Below, piece after piece: positions 5,570-12,770 of a stretch of DNA of 13,147 nucleotides. This stretch comes from Treponema sp. (lineage in GTDB: Bacteria > Spirochaetota > Spirochaetia > Treponematales > Breznakiellaceae): positions 1-13,147 of the forward strand of contig JAITSE010000052.1 of NCBI GenBank assembly GCA_031288005.1. Reading direction: 5' to 3'. Both the position numbers and the translations under genes were made by a program. Below the pieces are notes generated by a model. The model made no database searches and had not been told where the DNA came from. It was given only the letters and a program-made list of their open reading frames with translations. How positions within the stretch are numbered: the first letter of the stretch is position 1; the number at the start of each line of letters is the position of its first letter.

Positions 5570-6549
5570 AGCGTACAGTGACGGCTTTTCTATATATGGT
5601 TCTTATCCCGGCGGCCATGTTGTTTTCGGCCTGCGGGCAGATTAGCGCGATCCGGGAACGCATTACCGGGAGCAAAGGAGCCTCCGCGCCTGGCGGGGCT
5701 CCCGCTGTCCAGGAACGGCCTGTTTTTGCGGTGAACACCACTACCGCATCCCAGGGCCAGATCCGGGATTACCTTGCCCTTTCAGGGGATATCGCCGCGG
5801 GATCCACAGTTGAGGCATATTCCGACATGGCGGGAAAGATTACCCGGGTTTTTACGGCAGTGGGGAGACGGGTCAACCGGGGAGATCCAATTGCGGAGAT
5901 TGACCCTTCCAGGCCAGGTATGAACTACATCCCTGGCATCGCCGCGGCCCCGGTATCGGGGATCGTAGTGGCCCTCCCGGCCCAGGTAGGAATGACCGTG
6001 GCTCAGACCGTGCCGCTGGCCCGGATCGCCGCGGGCAATGTCCTGGAAATCCGGCTTTTTGTGGCCGAGCGGTTCATCTCGAAAATGGCCCTGTGGCTTT
6101 CCTGTGAAATCACCCTGGACGCATATCCCGGGGAAGTCTTTCAGGGGCGGATCACCGAACTATCTCCAGTAGTAGACCCCGCATCCCGGACCATGGAGGT
6201 CAAGGTTGGCGTAACCAATATGGGCAATAAACTTAAAGCGGGAATGTTCGCCAAGGTGAGAGTCATTACGGAAACGAAAAACAACATTGTTAAGATTCCC
6301 GCATCCGCCATGATGCAGCGCTTTGGGGAAAGTTATGTCTTTGCCGTGGAAACAGACCCCGCGGATCCGGCCTTCCTAATAGCGCGGAAGAGGATAGTGG
6401 TTCCGGGGATTTCTATAGACGGCGCGCTGGAAATACAACAGGGACTAAACCCAGACGAGGAAGTGATCCTCCGGGGTCAGACGCTTCTGGAAGACGGGTC
6501 CCGGGTCAATGTGATTGAGCGGATAGCGCCTTTAGGTATAGATAATTAA
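5566..6549 (+). CDS. periplasmic adaptor lipoprotein of the RND pump, lacking the helical hairpin
   Basis: This 327-residue membrane fusion protein (HlyD/AcrA type) links pump and channel. The N-terminus (MKRTVTAFLYMVLIPAAML, then FSAC) is a lipoprotein signal with the acylated cysteine at C23. Phenylalanine at the -3 position is a relaxed lipobox of the kind spirochaetes tolerate. Lipoyl half 1 is about residues 86-113 (EAYSDMAGKITRVF, then GDPIAEID) and half 2 about 127-154 (AAPVSGIVVALPAQVG). Only some 13 residues join them, where AcrA has a coiled-coil hairpin of dozens. A beta-barrel (about 160-235) and a membrane-proximal domain follow. Borrelia BesA is a known hairpin-less adaptor, so this suggests a BesABC-like assembly. 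AGGAG (5554-5558) lies 7 bases before the ATG, which overlaps the upstream stop. Confidence 0.9.
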   Translation: MKRTVTAFLYMVLIPAAMLFSACGQISAIRERITGSKGASAPGGAPAVQERPVFAVNTTTASQGQIRDYLALSGDIAAGSTVEAYSDMAGKITRVFTAVGRRVNRGDPIAEIDPSRPGMNYIPGIAAAPVSGIVVALPAQVGMTVAQTVPLARIAAGNVLEIRLFVAERFISKMALWLSCEITLDAYPGEVFQGRITELSPVVDPASRTMEVKVGVTNMGNKLKAGMFAKVRVITETKNNIVKIPASAMMQRFGESYVFAVETDPADPAFLIARKRIVVPGISIDGALEIQQGLNPDEEVILRGQTLLEDGSRVNVIERIAPLGIDN

Positions 6550-6562
6550 TAAGGAGTTTACC

Positions 6563-9500
6563 ATGAGTTTTGCCAAAGCGGTCGTCTCCCGGCCCACTAC
6601 TGTTTTTATTATTTTCGCCCTCCTCATCATGCTGGGGGTTTTTGCCTTTGTGAACCTCCCGCTGGATCTCCTCCCTGAAATCAACCCCCCCTATTTGGTG
6701 GTATCCACCACATACACCGGGGCCGGTCCGGAAGAAGTTGAGCGCACCGTAACCCGTACTTTGGAATCGGCACTTTCCAGCGTATCCAGCCTGGAAAAAA
6801 TCAGTTCGACTTCCGCCAAAGGCTCCAGCATGGTGATGATGGAGTTTACCTATGGGACAGATCTCGCGGACGCTTCGAATTCCGTGAGAGACGCTTTGGA
6901 GCGGGTAAGAAACTACCTCCCGAGCGAGGCTGATGTCCCTCTTATCTTCAAAATGGATCCATCGATGATGCCCATCATGGGGCTCATGTTGACCGGAAAC
7001 CGCAGCCCGGAAGAACTACGGGAACTCGCGGAGGACACCATCATCCCCCGCATAGAGCAGACGCCGGGAGTAGCAGCCGCGTCTGTAAGCGGCGGCAGGG
7101 AGAAGATCATCCGCGTGGAGATACCCCAGTTCAGCCTAGAAGCCTACGGCCTTACGATTACCCAGATACAACAGATGCTGGCCTCCCAGAACCTGCAAGT
7201 TTCCGCCGGGACTATTGTTGAGGGCGGCACATCCTACATACTCACTACGATGGGGGAGTATACGTCCCTTGACCAGATACGAAACACCGTAATCGCCTAC
7301 AAGGGCGGAGGCGCCGGCGCGTCCGGAATGGAACCGCCCCGCCGGGTGTACCTGCGGGACATCGCGGACGTGATTGAAGGGTTTCGGGATGAGCAAAGCG
7401 TGGTATTCGTTAACGGACAGCCGGCGGTTCAGATGACTGTGCAGAAGCAGAGCGGCAAGAACTCTGTTCAAACAGCAAAAGAACTACGCTCCAGACTTGT
7501 CCGTATTGCCAAAGAAATCCCCCAGGACATCAAAATCAGCGAAACTTTTAATACAAGTGACCAGATTGAGAATTCTATTAAACAAGTCGGGTCCAGCGCC
7601 ATATCCGGGGCGATTCTTGCTGTAGTGATACTGTTCATTTTTCTTCGTTCAATCAAGCCGACATTGATTATCGGCATTAGTATTCCTATCTCCTTGGTCA
7701 TTACTGTCATGCTGATGTATTTTGCCGGCCTTACATTGAATCTTATGACCCTGGCTGGTCTCATACTGGGAGTAGGAATGCTGGTGGACAACTCTATAGT
7801 TATACTTGAAAATATTTACCATTACCGGGAGAAAGGGGCTAAGCTTGCCACTGCGTCGGTGCTGGGTACATCTGAGATGTTTACCGCTATTGTTGCATCC
7901 ACTCTCACAACAATTTGCGTATTTGCTCCCCTGGTGATGTTTCAAGGGCTTCTGGAAATGGCGGGAGAAATGTTTGCGGGTCTTGCCTTTACGGTGGTCA
8001 TTTCTCTTGCGGCTTCTCTGTTTGTAGCGGCCTTTCTGGTGCCGGTTCTTTCAAGCCATTATTTCCCCCTGGTAACCCGAAAACAGAAGCCTCTCAGCGG
8101 CCCCTTGGCCGCCGTGGACCGCGTTTTCGGCGGTTTCTTTAACAGTCTGGACAACGCCTACCGCTGGGCGGTAGATAAAGTGCTGCGGCACAAAGCCGCG
8201 GTAATACTCATTTTGTTGTTTATCTTCATAGGAAGCCTGGCTCTTATTCCGCGGATAGGCTGGGTCTTTATGCCCAGCCAGGAAGCTGATTCTGTGACTA
8301 TCAATGCGACACTGCCTCTTGGGACCCCGCTTTCGGAAACCGAAGCTGCTCTGCGCCGCATGGAATTACTGATAGAAAAAGAAGTGCGCGGGTATGAACG
8401 CATTGTACTGAACGCTGGCGGCGGCGGGATGTTCAGCACAGGCGGCAGCAACTCAGGTTCCCTGCGTATTAATCTGCCTAAATATGAAGAGCGCATAGAC
8501 AGCGCAGACGACATTAAGGCCAAGATGCGGGCCCACTTCAATGAATTCCCCGGCGTAAGTTTTAGTTTTTCGGGCGGCATGATGGGCGGCGGCATGGGTG
8601 GAACCCCCGTAGATATAGTTCTCAGGACGGAAGATTTGGTAAAAGGCAAGGCCGTGGCGCAGCGTATCTCGGCGCTTCTAAGAGAGCGGATGACGGATGT
8701 AACAGAACCCAGGGTAAGCCTTGAGGACGGTCTCCCGCAGATCGAAATCAGGCTTGACAGAGAACGGATGTACGCGCTGGGACTCAATGCAATCACTGTC
8801 GGCACTGAGATACGGGCCGCTGTGGACGGCGTTACAGCCACCCGCTACAAATCAGGCGGCCACGATTACGATGTTGTGCTGATCCTTGCTGAAGCCGATC
8901 GCAATGCCCGCCCGGCGCTTGACCGCATTTTTGTGAATAGTCAGACGGCTGGACGGGTCCCCCTGTCCAGCTTTGCTTCCTATGACGAAGGGACCGGCCC
9001 CATGAACATAAGCCGGGAAAATCAGAGCCGTGTCATCCACGTTACAGCAGGCGCAGTCCCAGGAACCAAGCTCAATCAGCTTGAAGATAAGGTACGAGCG
9101 TTGATCGCATCGGAAATACCGGCGGAAGACGATATACTCATTGAATACGCTGGCGACAATGCGGATATGATGAAGATGATGAGCCGGTTTTTGCTAATTA
9201 TGATAGTAGCGGTGTTCCTTGTCTTCGGCGTTATGGCAAGCCTCTTTGAATCCTTCCGGGACCCCTTCATCATCATTTTTACTATTCCCCTTTCGGTGAT
9301 AGGAATTGTGGCGATTTACTTTTTCACAGGCGAGACTTTCAATATTCTCACCGCGGTAGGACTGCTCGTACTCGTGGGCGTAATCGTTAATAACGGCATA
9401 GTCCTCGTGGACTACACAAATCTCCTCAGAAAGCGAGGTCTCCCACTGCACGCTGCCTGTGTTGAAGCTGCGGGCAGCCGGCTTCGTCCTATTTTGATGA

Positions 9501-9760
9501 CCACTCTTACTACTATCCTGGGCCTTCTGCCAATGGCCTTCTTCCCAGGCGAAGGCTCAGAGTTGGTGGCTCCTATAGGCAAGACAGTATTGGGGGGCCT
9601 TTCCTTCGGCACTCTGATGACCCTTTTCCTTATGCCTACGGTGTATTACATTATGAACAAGCGTTCTGACGAACGGGCGGACCGGGCTGAAGCTAGACGG
9701 CAGCGCATCGCGGAGGGCTTGTCTGGAAGAAAAACGCGGTCCGGGGAGGCGGCAAAATGA
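6563..9760 (+). CDS. RND-family multidrug/solute efflux transporter
   Basis: The 1065-residue length and architecture are those of AcrB-type pumps: TM1 (about 12-32), a porter domain, TM2-6 (about 343-500), a second half with TM7 (about 543-562), a second porter domain, and TM8-12 (about 873-1032). Proton-driven export from periplasm or inner membrane to the TolC channel is expected. The TM4 relay motif is GMLVDNSIVILENI: D409 matches the first aspartate of AcrB's pair (D407), but the second is N410. The TM10 motif is VGVIVNNGIVLVDY, with Asn where AcrB has K940. That pattern is common in the SwrC-like branch rather than AcrB. It therefore fits the broad HAE/multidrug class more than heavy-metal CusA. 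A Gly/Met-rich loop (about 670-681) is notable. AAGGAG (6551-6556) is 6 bases before the ATG; the stop overlaps the next gene. Confidence 0.95.
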   Translation: MSFAKAVVSRPTTVFIIFALLIMLGVFAFVNLPLDLLPEINPPYLVVSTTYTGAGPEEVERTVTRTLESALSSVSSLEKISSTSAKGSSMVMMEFTYGTDLADASNSVRDALERVRNYLPSEADVPLIFKMDPSMMPIMGLMLTGNRSPEELRELAEDTIIPRIEQTPGVAAASVSGGREKIIRVEIPQFSLEAYGLTITQIQQMLASQNLQVSAGTIVEGGTSYILTTMGEYTSLDQIRNTVIAYKGGGAGASGMEPPRRVYLRDIADVIEGFRDEQSVVFVNGQPAVQMTVQKQSGKNSVQTAKELRSRLVRIAKEIPQDIKISETFNTSDQIENSIKQVGSSAISGAILAVVILFIFLRSIKPTLIIGISIPISLVITVMLMYFAGLTLNLMTLAGLILGVGMLVDNSIVILENIYHYREKGAKLATASVLGTSEMFTAIVASTLTTICVFAPLVMFQGLLEMAGEMFAGLAFTVVISLAASLFVAAFLVPVLSSHYFPLVTRKQKPLSGPLAAVDRVFGGFFNSLDNAYRWAVDKVLRHKAAVILILLFIFIGSLALIPRIGWVFMPSQEADSVTINATLPLGTPLSETEAALRRMELLIEKEVRGYERIVLNAGGGGMFSTGGSNSGSLRINLPKYEERIDSADDIKAKMRAHFNEFPGVSFSFSGGMMGGGMGGTPVDIVLRTEDLVKGKAVAQRISALLRERMTDVTEPRVSLEDGLPQIEIRLDRERMYALGLNAITVGTEIRAAVDGVTATRYKSGGHDYDVVLILAEADRNARPALDRIFVNSQTAGRVPLSSFASYDEGTGPMNISRENQSRVIHVTAGAVPGTKLNQLEDKVRALIASEIPAEDDILIEYAGDNADMMKMMSRFLLIMIVAVFLVFGVMASLFESFRDPFIIIFTIPLSVIGIVAIYFFTGETFNILTAVGLLVLVGVIVNNGIVLVDYTNLLRKRGLPLHAACVEAAGSRLRPILMTTLTTILGLLPMAFFPGEGSELVAPIGKTVLGGLSFGTLMTLFLMPTVYYIMNKRSDERADRAEARRQRIAEGLSGRKTRSGEAAK

Positions 9761-10116
9761 TCCGTATAGAAATTATAGCTAACCATTCGGTTGAAGAAAA
9801 CATTTTGGAAGCCCTTCAGCGTGAAGGAGCGGGCAAGTATTACACGAAATATCCCGGCGTATATGGCGTTGGCTCCGCCGGCCCCCGCATGGGAGACGCG
9901 ATCTGGCCGGAAGAAAACTTCGCCATTGTTATCTGGTGCGATGAAGATGAAGCGGACCGCATAGCCCGCGCAGTATCAGTTGTGAAGGTTCATTTTCCCG
10001 ATGAGGGTATAAAGATGTTTGGCCTCCCGGAAAATCAGCAGTCAGGTGATGTTCCGGCAGGCGGCGGCGGAAAAAAAATATCTGGAAACGACGATACTGG
10101 AGACGCGGGGAAATAG
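9757..10116 (+). CDS. small PII-like (ferredoxin-fold) protein coupled to the RND gene
   Basis: This 119-residue soluble protein overlaps the transporter stop by ATGA and has GGAGG (9745-9749) 7 bases before its start, so it is co-translated with the pump. Residues 1-92 read as beta-alpha-beta (MIRIEIIANHSVEENILEAL), a loop rich in Tyr/Gly/Pro (YYTKYPGVYGVG), then a second beta-alpha-beta (FAIVIWCDEDEADRIARAV, VKVHFPDEGIKMFGL). That order resembles PII/CutA-like trimeric proteins. A PII subgroup is known to sit beside RND efflux genes. The tail (about 95-119) is polar, with GGGGKK. No classical PII T-loop tyrosine motif or nucleotide-binding signature is clear to me, so the family is a fold-level inference. 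A regulatory or substrate-sensing role for the pump is plausible but unproven. Confidence 0.7.
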   Translation: MIRIEIIANHSVEENILEALQREGAGKYYTKYPGVYGVGSAGPRMGDAIWPEENFAIVIWCDEDEADRIARAVSVVKVHFPDEGIKMFGLPENQQSGDVPAGGGGKKISGNDDTGDAGK

Positions 10117-10551
10117 CCCCGGCACGCATCTTTTTGGGAACAGCCTCGAAGTTACCAGCGTAGAATAAGCCGAAGACAGGCTTAATGAAAAATCAGGCGC
10201 TCCAGCCCGCCGGCAAAGTTCAGAGCGCTGTCTCAGGCAAAACGGGTTTTAAGAAGCCGTTGATTTCAGACGGTGTGTCACTGGTCTTTTTCAGCAGCTT
10301 TGCTAATTTTTCCGGGTCAATTTTTACAAGCTATCCCGCTCCATGCCGTGACCCTAAAAAAAATTTTATCAATTACCGGTTTCAACGAATCAAAACGAGG
10401 GTGGTCTTGTGTATTACGGCGTTTTCTATGCCTGTTCATTCTGTACATCTTCGGGGCTGACCACCTTCTCGCAATCAGCTCCGGCTGTTTGTGATATTGT
10501 CCGCTTTATATGCTGTAGGCGCCATCCGCTGTGCTGTACATCATAAATTAA
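10117..10551. other. gene-poor stretch after the efflux operon
   Basis: No convincing intact gene is present. A weak hairpin, TAAGCC (10166-10171) with GGCTTA (10179-10184), lies downstream of the last operon gene but has no T-run. The minus strand holds short coding-like fragments broken by stops and frame changes, one listed separately and another reading CEKVVSPEDVQNEQA before a stop near 10427. This suggests decayed genes. Base composition starts to become AT-richer here. Confidence 0.55.
10220..10330 (-). pseudogene. fragment of a small protein gene, probably frameshifted
   Basis: The minus-strand frame reads LVKIDPEKLAKLLKKTSD, then TPSEINGFLKPVLPETAL and TGA (10222-10220). Its amphipathic composition looks genuinely coding. 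Just upstream in another frame is ATG-GAG-CGG-GAT-AGC-TT. A single missing base near 10330 would join them into a protein of about 41 residues beginning MERDSLVKIDPEK. I do not recognise a family. It is weak evidence for a decayed small gene. Confidence 0.3.
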
Positions 10552-10559
10552 CAAAATGT

Positions 10560-10632
10560 GGAGCATTTTGCGAGACTTGTTCGACAATCCGAACTCGGTA
10601 GGGTTCAGTAAAACAGGTTGTCGAACAAGCCC
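10560..10632 (-). repeat. palindromic element A (73-bp repeat, inverted copy of element C)
   Basis: The arms CTTGTTCGACAA (10576-10587) and TTGTCGAACAAG (10618-10629) enclose an interior with a GAAC...GTTC stem. The whole 73 bases align without gaps to the reverse complement of 11207-11279 with about 63 identities by eye, so they are two copies of one element in opposite orientation. Next to it, CAAAATG (10552-10558) pairs with CATTTTG (10564-10570). Confidence 0.85.
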
Positions 10633-10668
10633 AATATCATTTTATATTAAGCAGCAAATGGAGCGATG

Positions 10669-11205
10669 ATGAATATACTGGTAACAGCCTTGTTCGATAA
10701 CTTCAATTATCGAACAAGGCCAATAAACGGAAGCCCGAGAGGCGCAGAAAGCAATACATTAAAACTTACAAACACATTCATTGATGGAATACATAAGGCT
10801 GGAAATCATCAAGTGAAAACAATCAACGTATCGCAAAAAACATAGAGCCATGCCGCGGATGTTTTGCTGCTGCGAAAAACGCCGGGGAAATGTATTATCG
10901 CCGATGATATGCACTGTATTCTTGAAAAGCATATCAACGCGGAGCTGATCATCTGTAGTTTTCAGTTTTACTATTACAGTGCGCCGTCAGAAACAAAGGC
11001 TCTTATCGACCGCCTGCTGCCCGCCAATTTGCCGGATATAATCGCCAATACCGAAGGTTCGAAGAGACACCAGCTCCGATGCAATCTGCAAAAACAGCGG
11101 TATATATTTATTTCAACCTGTGGCCTTTTTACGGTTCAACATAATTACGATGGCTTGCTTAAATGGTTTGAGATTATGTGTGGAGGTGGTTTTGCCATGA
11201 TATAA
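10669..11205 (+). pseudogene. broken NAD(P)H-dependent FMN reductase (flavodoxin-fold)
   Basis: Starting MNILVT and, after an inserted palindrome, INGSPRGAESNTLKLTNTFIDG, this matches the FMN-binding start of flavodoxin-like reductases. The next expected motif, KNIEPCRGCFA, is visible in another frame after an A-run. The in-frame reading hits TAG at 10843-10845. The original frame resumes with TPGKCIIADDM, the long middle YYYSAPSETKALIDRLLP and FISTCGLF, and ends GGGFAMI at 11205, just where palindromic element C begins. One base lost in the A-run (10835-10840) and two near 10870 would explain the break. The gene is therefore non-functional as read and cut at its 3' end. GGAG (10660-10663) precedes the ATG by 5 bases. 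Flanking repeats A and C lie immediately outside it. Confidence 0.8.
10684..10722 (+). repeat. palindromic element B, inserted in frame in the reductase gene
   Basis: The arms GCCTTGTTCGATAA (10687-10700) and TTATCGAACAAGGC (10707-10720) are perfect 14-bp inverted repeats around CTTCAA. Removing 10684-10722 (39 bases, 13 codons) joins MNILV directly to INGSPRG, the normal flavodoxin-like N-terminus. The insertion keeps the reading frame and contains no stop. Its arms are those of elements A and C without their interior. Confidence 0.85.
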
Positions 11206-11206
11206 T

Positions 11207-11279
11207 GGACTTGTTCGATAACTCATTTTACTGAACCCTATCGGGTTCTGGTTATCGAACAAGTCTCGCAAAATGCTCC
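11207..11279 (+). repeat. palindromic element C (73-bp repeat)
   Basis: The perfect 15-bp arms GACTTGTTCGATAAC (11208-11222) and GTTATCGAACAAGTC (11251-11265) enclose a second hairpin, GAACCC (11233-11238), loop TATC, GGGTTC (11243-11248). The sequence continues to 11279 in homology with element A. It truncates the reductase pseudogene. There is no T-run, so it is not an obvious terminator. Confidence 0.88.
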
Positions 11280-11300
11280 GCAGTTTGCTGTTTTCAAGCG

Positions 11301-11335
11301 GAAGTTGTTCAAAAATTGAGGTTTTTGAACAACTC
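11301..11335. repeat. palindromic element D
   Basis: AGTTGTTCAAAAA (11303-11315) and TTTTTGAACAACT (11322-11334) are perfect 13-bp arms around TTGAGG. Read from the right, the end GAGTTGTTCAAAAACC differs at only two of 16 positions from the insertion-sequence end GACTTGTTTAAAAACC at 11879, so it belongs to the same broad family. Confidence 0.8.
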
Positions 11336-11436
11336 TAATATACTATATGAAGCTGTTTTTGAATAAAAAATTGGGGGGGAACCACTAATCCGACAGTCTC
11401 GTTAGGCGCAATTGCACTGAAATTTTTTGAAAATAC

Positions 11437-11466
11437 TTGACAATAAAAAATTATTCTGAATAATAT
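11437..11466 (+). promoter_or_regulatory. strong predicted sigma70 promoter
   Basis: TTGACA (11437-11442), an 18-base spacer, then TAATAT (11461-11466): the -35 is perfect and the -10 differs at one base. It drives the second flavodoxin-type pseudogene. AAAGGGGG (11471-11478) follows as a ribosome binding site. Confidence 0.65.
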
Positions 11467-11484
11467 GTTTAAAGGGGGAAACTT

Positions 11485-11878
11485 ACGAACGATAATATAA
11501 TCTTCTCTTTTTCAGGAACGGGGAATTCGTTTGACATTACGTTAAAAATAGCGGAACAAATTAAAAATACGGATGTTAAAAATATTGCATCAATAAAAAA
11601 CATACCCCCCCACTGGATGGTTATAAAAGAATAGGTTTAATTTCCCCTGTTTATGGTTTTACAATGCCAAACATAGTTTCAAAATTTATTCAGGGTTGTC
11701 GAAAAGCAATAGTGTTTATTATTTTAGCATTGTTACATTGGGTGGACTTGAATTGGGTGGAAAATATAGAATTCATGAATCCTTTAATAAGGCGGGCATA
11801 AAATTAGATTATATTTCACATGTTTTTATGCCGAAAAATTATATAATATTTTCAATGGTTCCAGGTGATAAACCAATA
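11485..11878 (+). pseudogene. broken flavodoxin/EFR1-type gene, interrupted by the insertion sequence
   Basis: The reading starts (T)NDNIIFSFSGTGNSFDITL, where FSGTGNS is the phosphate-binding loop of flavodoxin-like domains. This start is typical of EFR1-type flavodoxin-ferredoxin fusions. The expected start codon position, 6 bases after AAAGGGGG, is ACG (11485-11487) rather than ATG. A C7 run (11605-11611) shifts the frame: with eight Cs it would continue PPPLDGYKRIGLISPVYGF. A second loss of one base near 11694 moves the frame to SKSNSVYYFSIVTLGG, followed by LDYISHVFMP and MVPGDKPI. There the insertion sequence begins, and I see no continuation beyond it. The gene thus has a lost start, two frameshifts and a truncation. 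Confidence 0.75.
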
Positions 11879-12770
11879 GACTTGTTTAAAAACCCTAAAG
11901 ATGTTATAATAATGACATGGGCAAGGGAAAAAAGGCAGCGGATGCCAAAGCGGTTCGTTTCAAACGGTTGTTCGGGGTGAAACCCGGTACATTTGAAAAA
12001 ATGTTGTCAATTTTACAAAGGGAATACGATGCTTTGCACGAAAAAGGTGGTAAACCGCCAAAATTGACGGTCAAAGACAAGCTGTCTATTACCCTGAAAT
12101 ACCTGCGGGAGTACCGGACTATGGACAGTATCGCGGCGGAATACGGCGTTTGCAAGGGCACGGTCTGCCTGTCCATTCAATGGGTGGAAGACACTCTGAC
12201 AAAAGACGGCGCCTTCGCCCTGCCCGGGGAAAAGAAGCTCAAGAGAAAGTCGGCCTCAATTCAGTACGTTGTGGTCGATGTTACCGAAAGCCCCATAAAC
12301 CGCCCGAAAAAGGGCCAAAAAGCGTACTATTCAGGGAAAAAAATGGCGCACGCTGAAGACGCAGGTCATCATCGAGCGGAACAGTCTGCAAATCATAGAT
12401 GTGCAGGAAGCCAAAGGCAGCGAGCATGATTTCAAGGTATATTAAAGATACGATTGGAAAAAACATCAGCAATTCGATACCGCTTGACGCTGATCTTGGA
12501 TACATGGGGATAGAACAATACCATACAAACAGTTTCATACCGATAAAATCAAGCAAGAAACATCAACTGACCGGAGAGGAAAAAGCGTATAACAGGGAGC
12601 TTGCGGGGAGACGGGTTGTCATTGAGCATATCAATGCCAAAATAAAAACATTCAAAAGCATGGCATATCCTTACCGGGGACATTGCTGTAATCGACATTC
12701 ACTGAGAATGACTTTGATTTGTGGTATCATAAACTATGACAGGCTGGTTTAGGGGGTTTTTAAACAAGTC
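11879..12770 (+). mobile_element. IS5-family-like insertion sequence, 892 bp
   Basis: The ends are terminal inverted repeats. The left end begins GACTTGTTTAAAAACCC (11879-11895) and the right end carries its exact reverse complement (12754-12770), with similarity extending to CCTAAA on both sides. A TA dinucleotide flanks each end (11877-11878 and 12771-12772), consistent with a TA target duplication used by some IS5-family elements. One transposase gene fills it, broken by two frameshifts. It sits between a flavodoxin-type pseudogene and the toxin gene, damaging both. Confidence 0.85.
11917..12752 (+). pseudogene. IS5-type DDE transposase with two frameshifts
   Basis: Segment 1 (11917-12351) gives 145 residues with a helix-turn-helix (about 50-95: LTVKDKLSITLKYLREYRTM, then SIAAEYGVCKGTV) and the first catalytic aspartate in YVVVDVTESP (D121). 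Two bases are missing near 12352. Segment 2 (12353-12442) reads LKTQVIIERNSLQIIDVQEA then KGSEHDFKVY. One extra T at 12443 leads to segment 3 (12444-12752), with the second aspartate in LDADLGYMGI and the catalytic glutamate in RRVVIEHINAKIKTF. Repaired, the product would be about 278 residues, normal for helix-turn-helix/DDE transposases of the IS5 family. No ribosome binding site is evident before the ATG. Because the frameshifts are not at a recognised slippery site, I read this as inactivation (or sequencing error) rather than programmed frameshifting. Confidence 0.85.

Noticed and set aside
8158..8841. A 227-codon minus-strand frame inside the RND gene
   Set aside because: It is the mirror of a conserved transporter sequence in a GC-rich frame. 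Composition is Ser/Arg/Pro rich and no domain is recognisable.
10185..10494. Two overlapping plus-strand frames of 73-91 codons after the efflux operon
   Set aside because: There is no ribosome binding site or family resemblance, and the minus strand shows more coding-like fragments in the same place.
12343..12450. Programmed frameshifting in the transposase
   Set aside because: Two separate shifts in different directions, 90 bases apart, are needed. The A7 run before the first lies upstream of three correctly read codons, so it is not the shift site.
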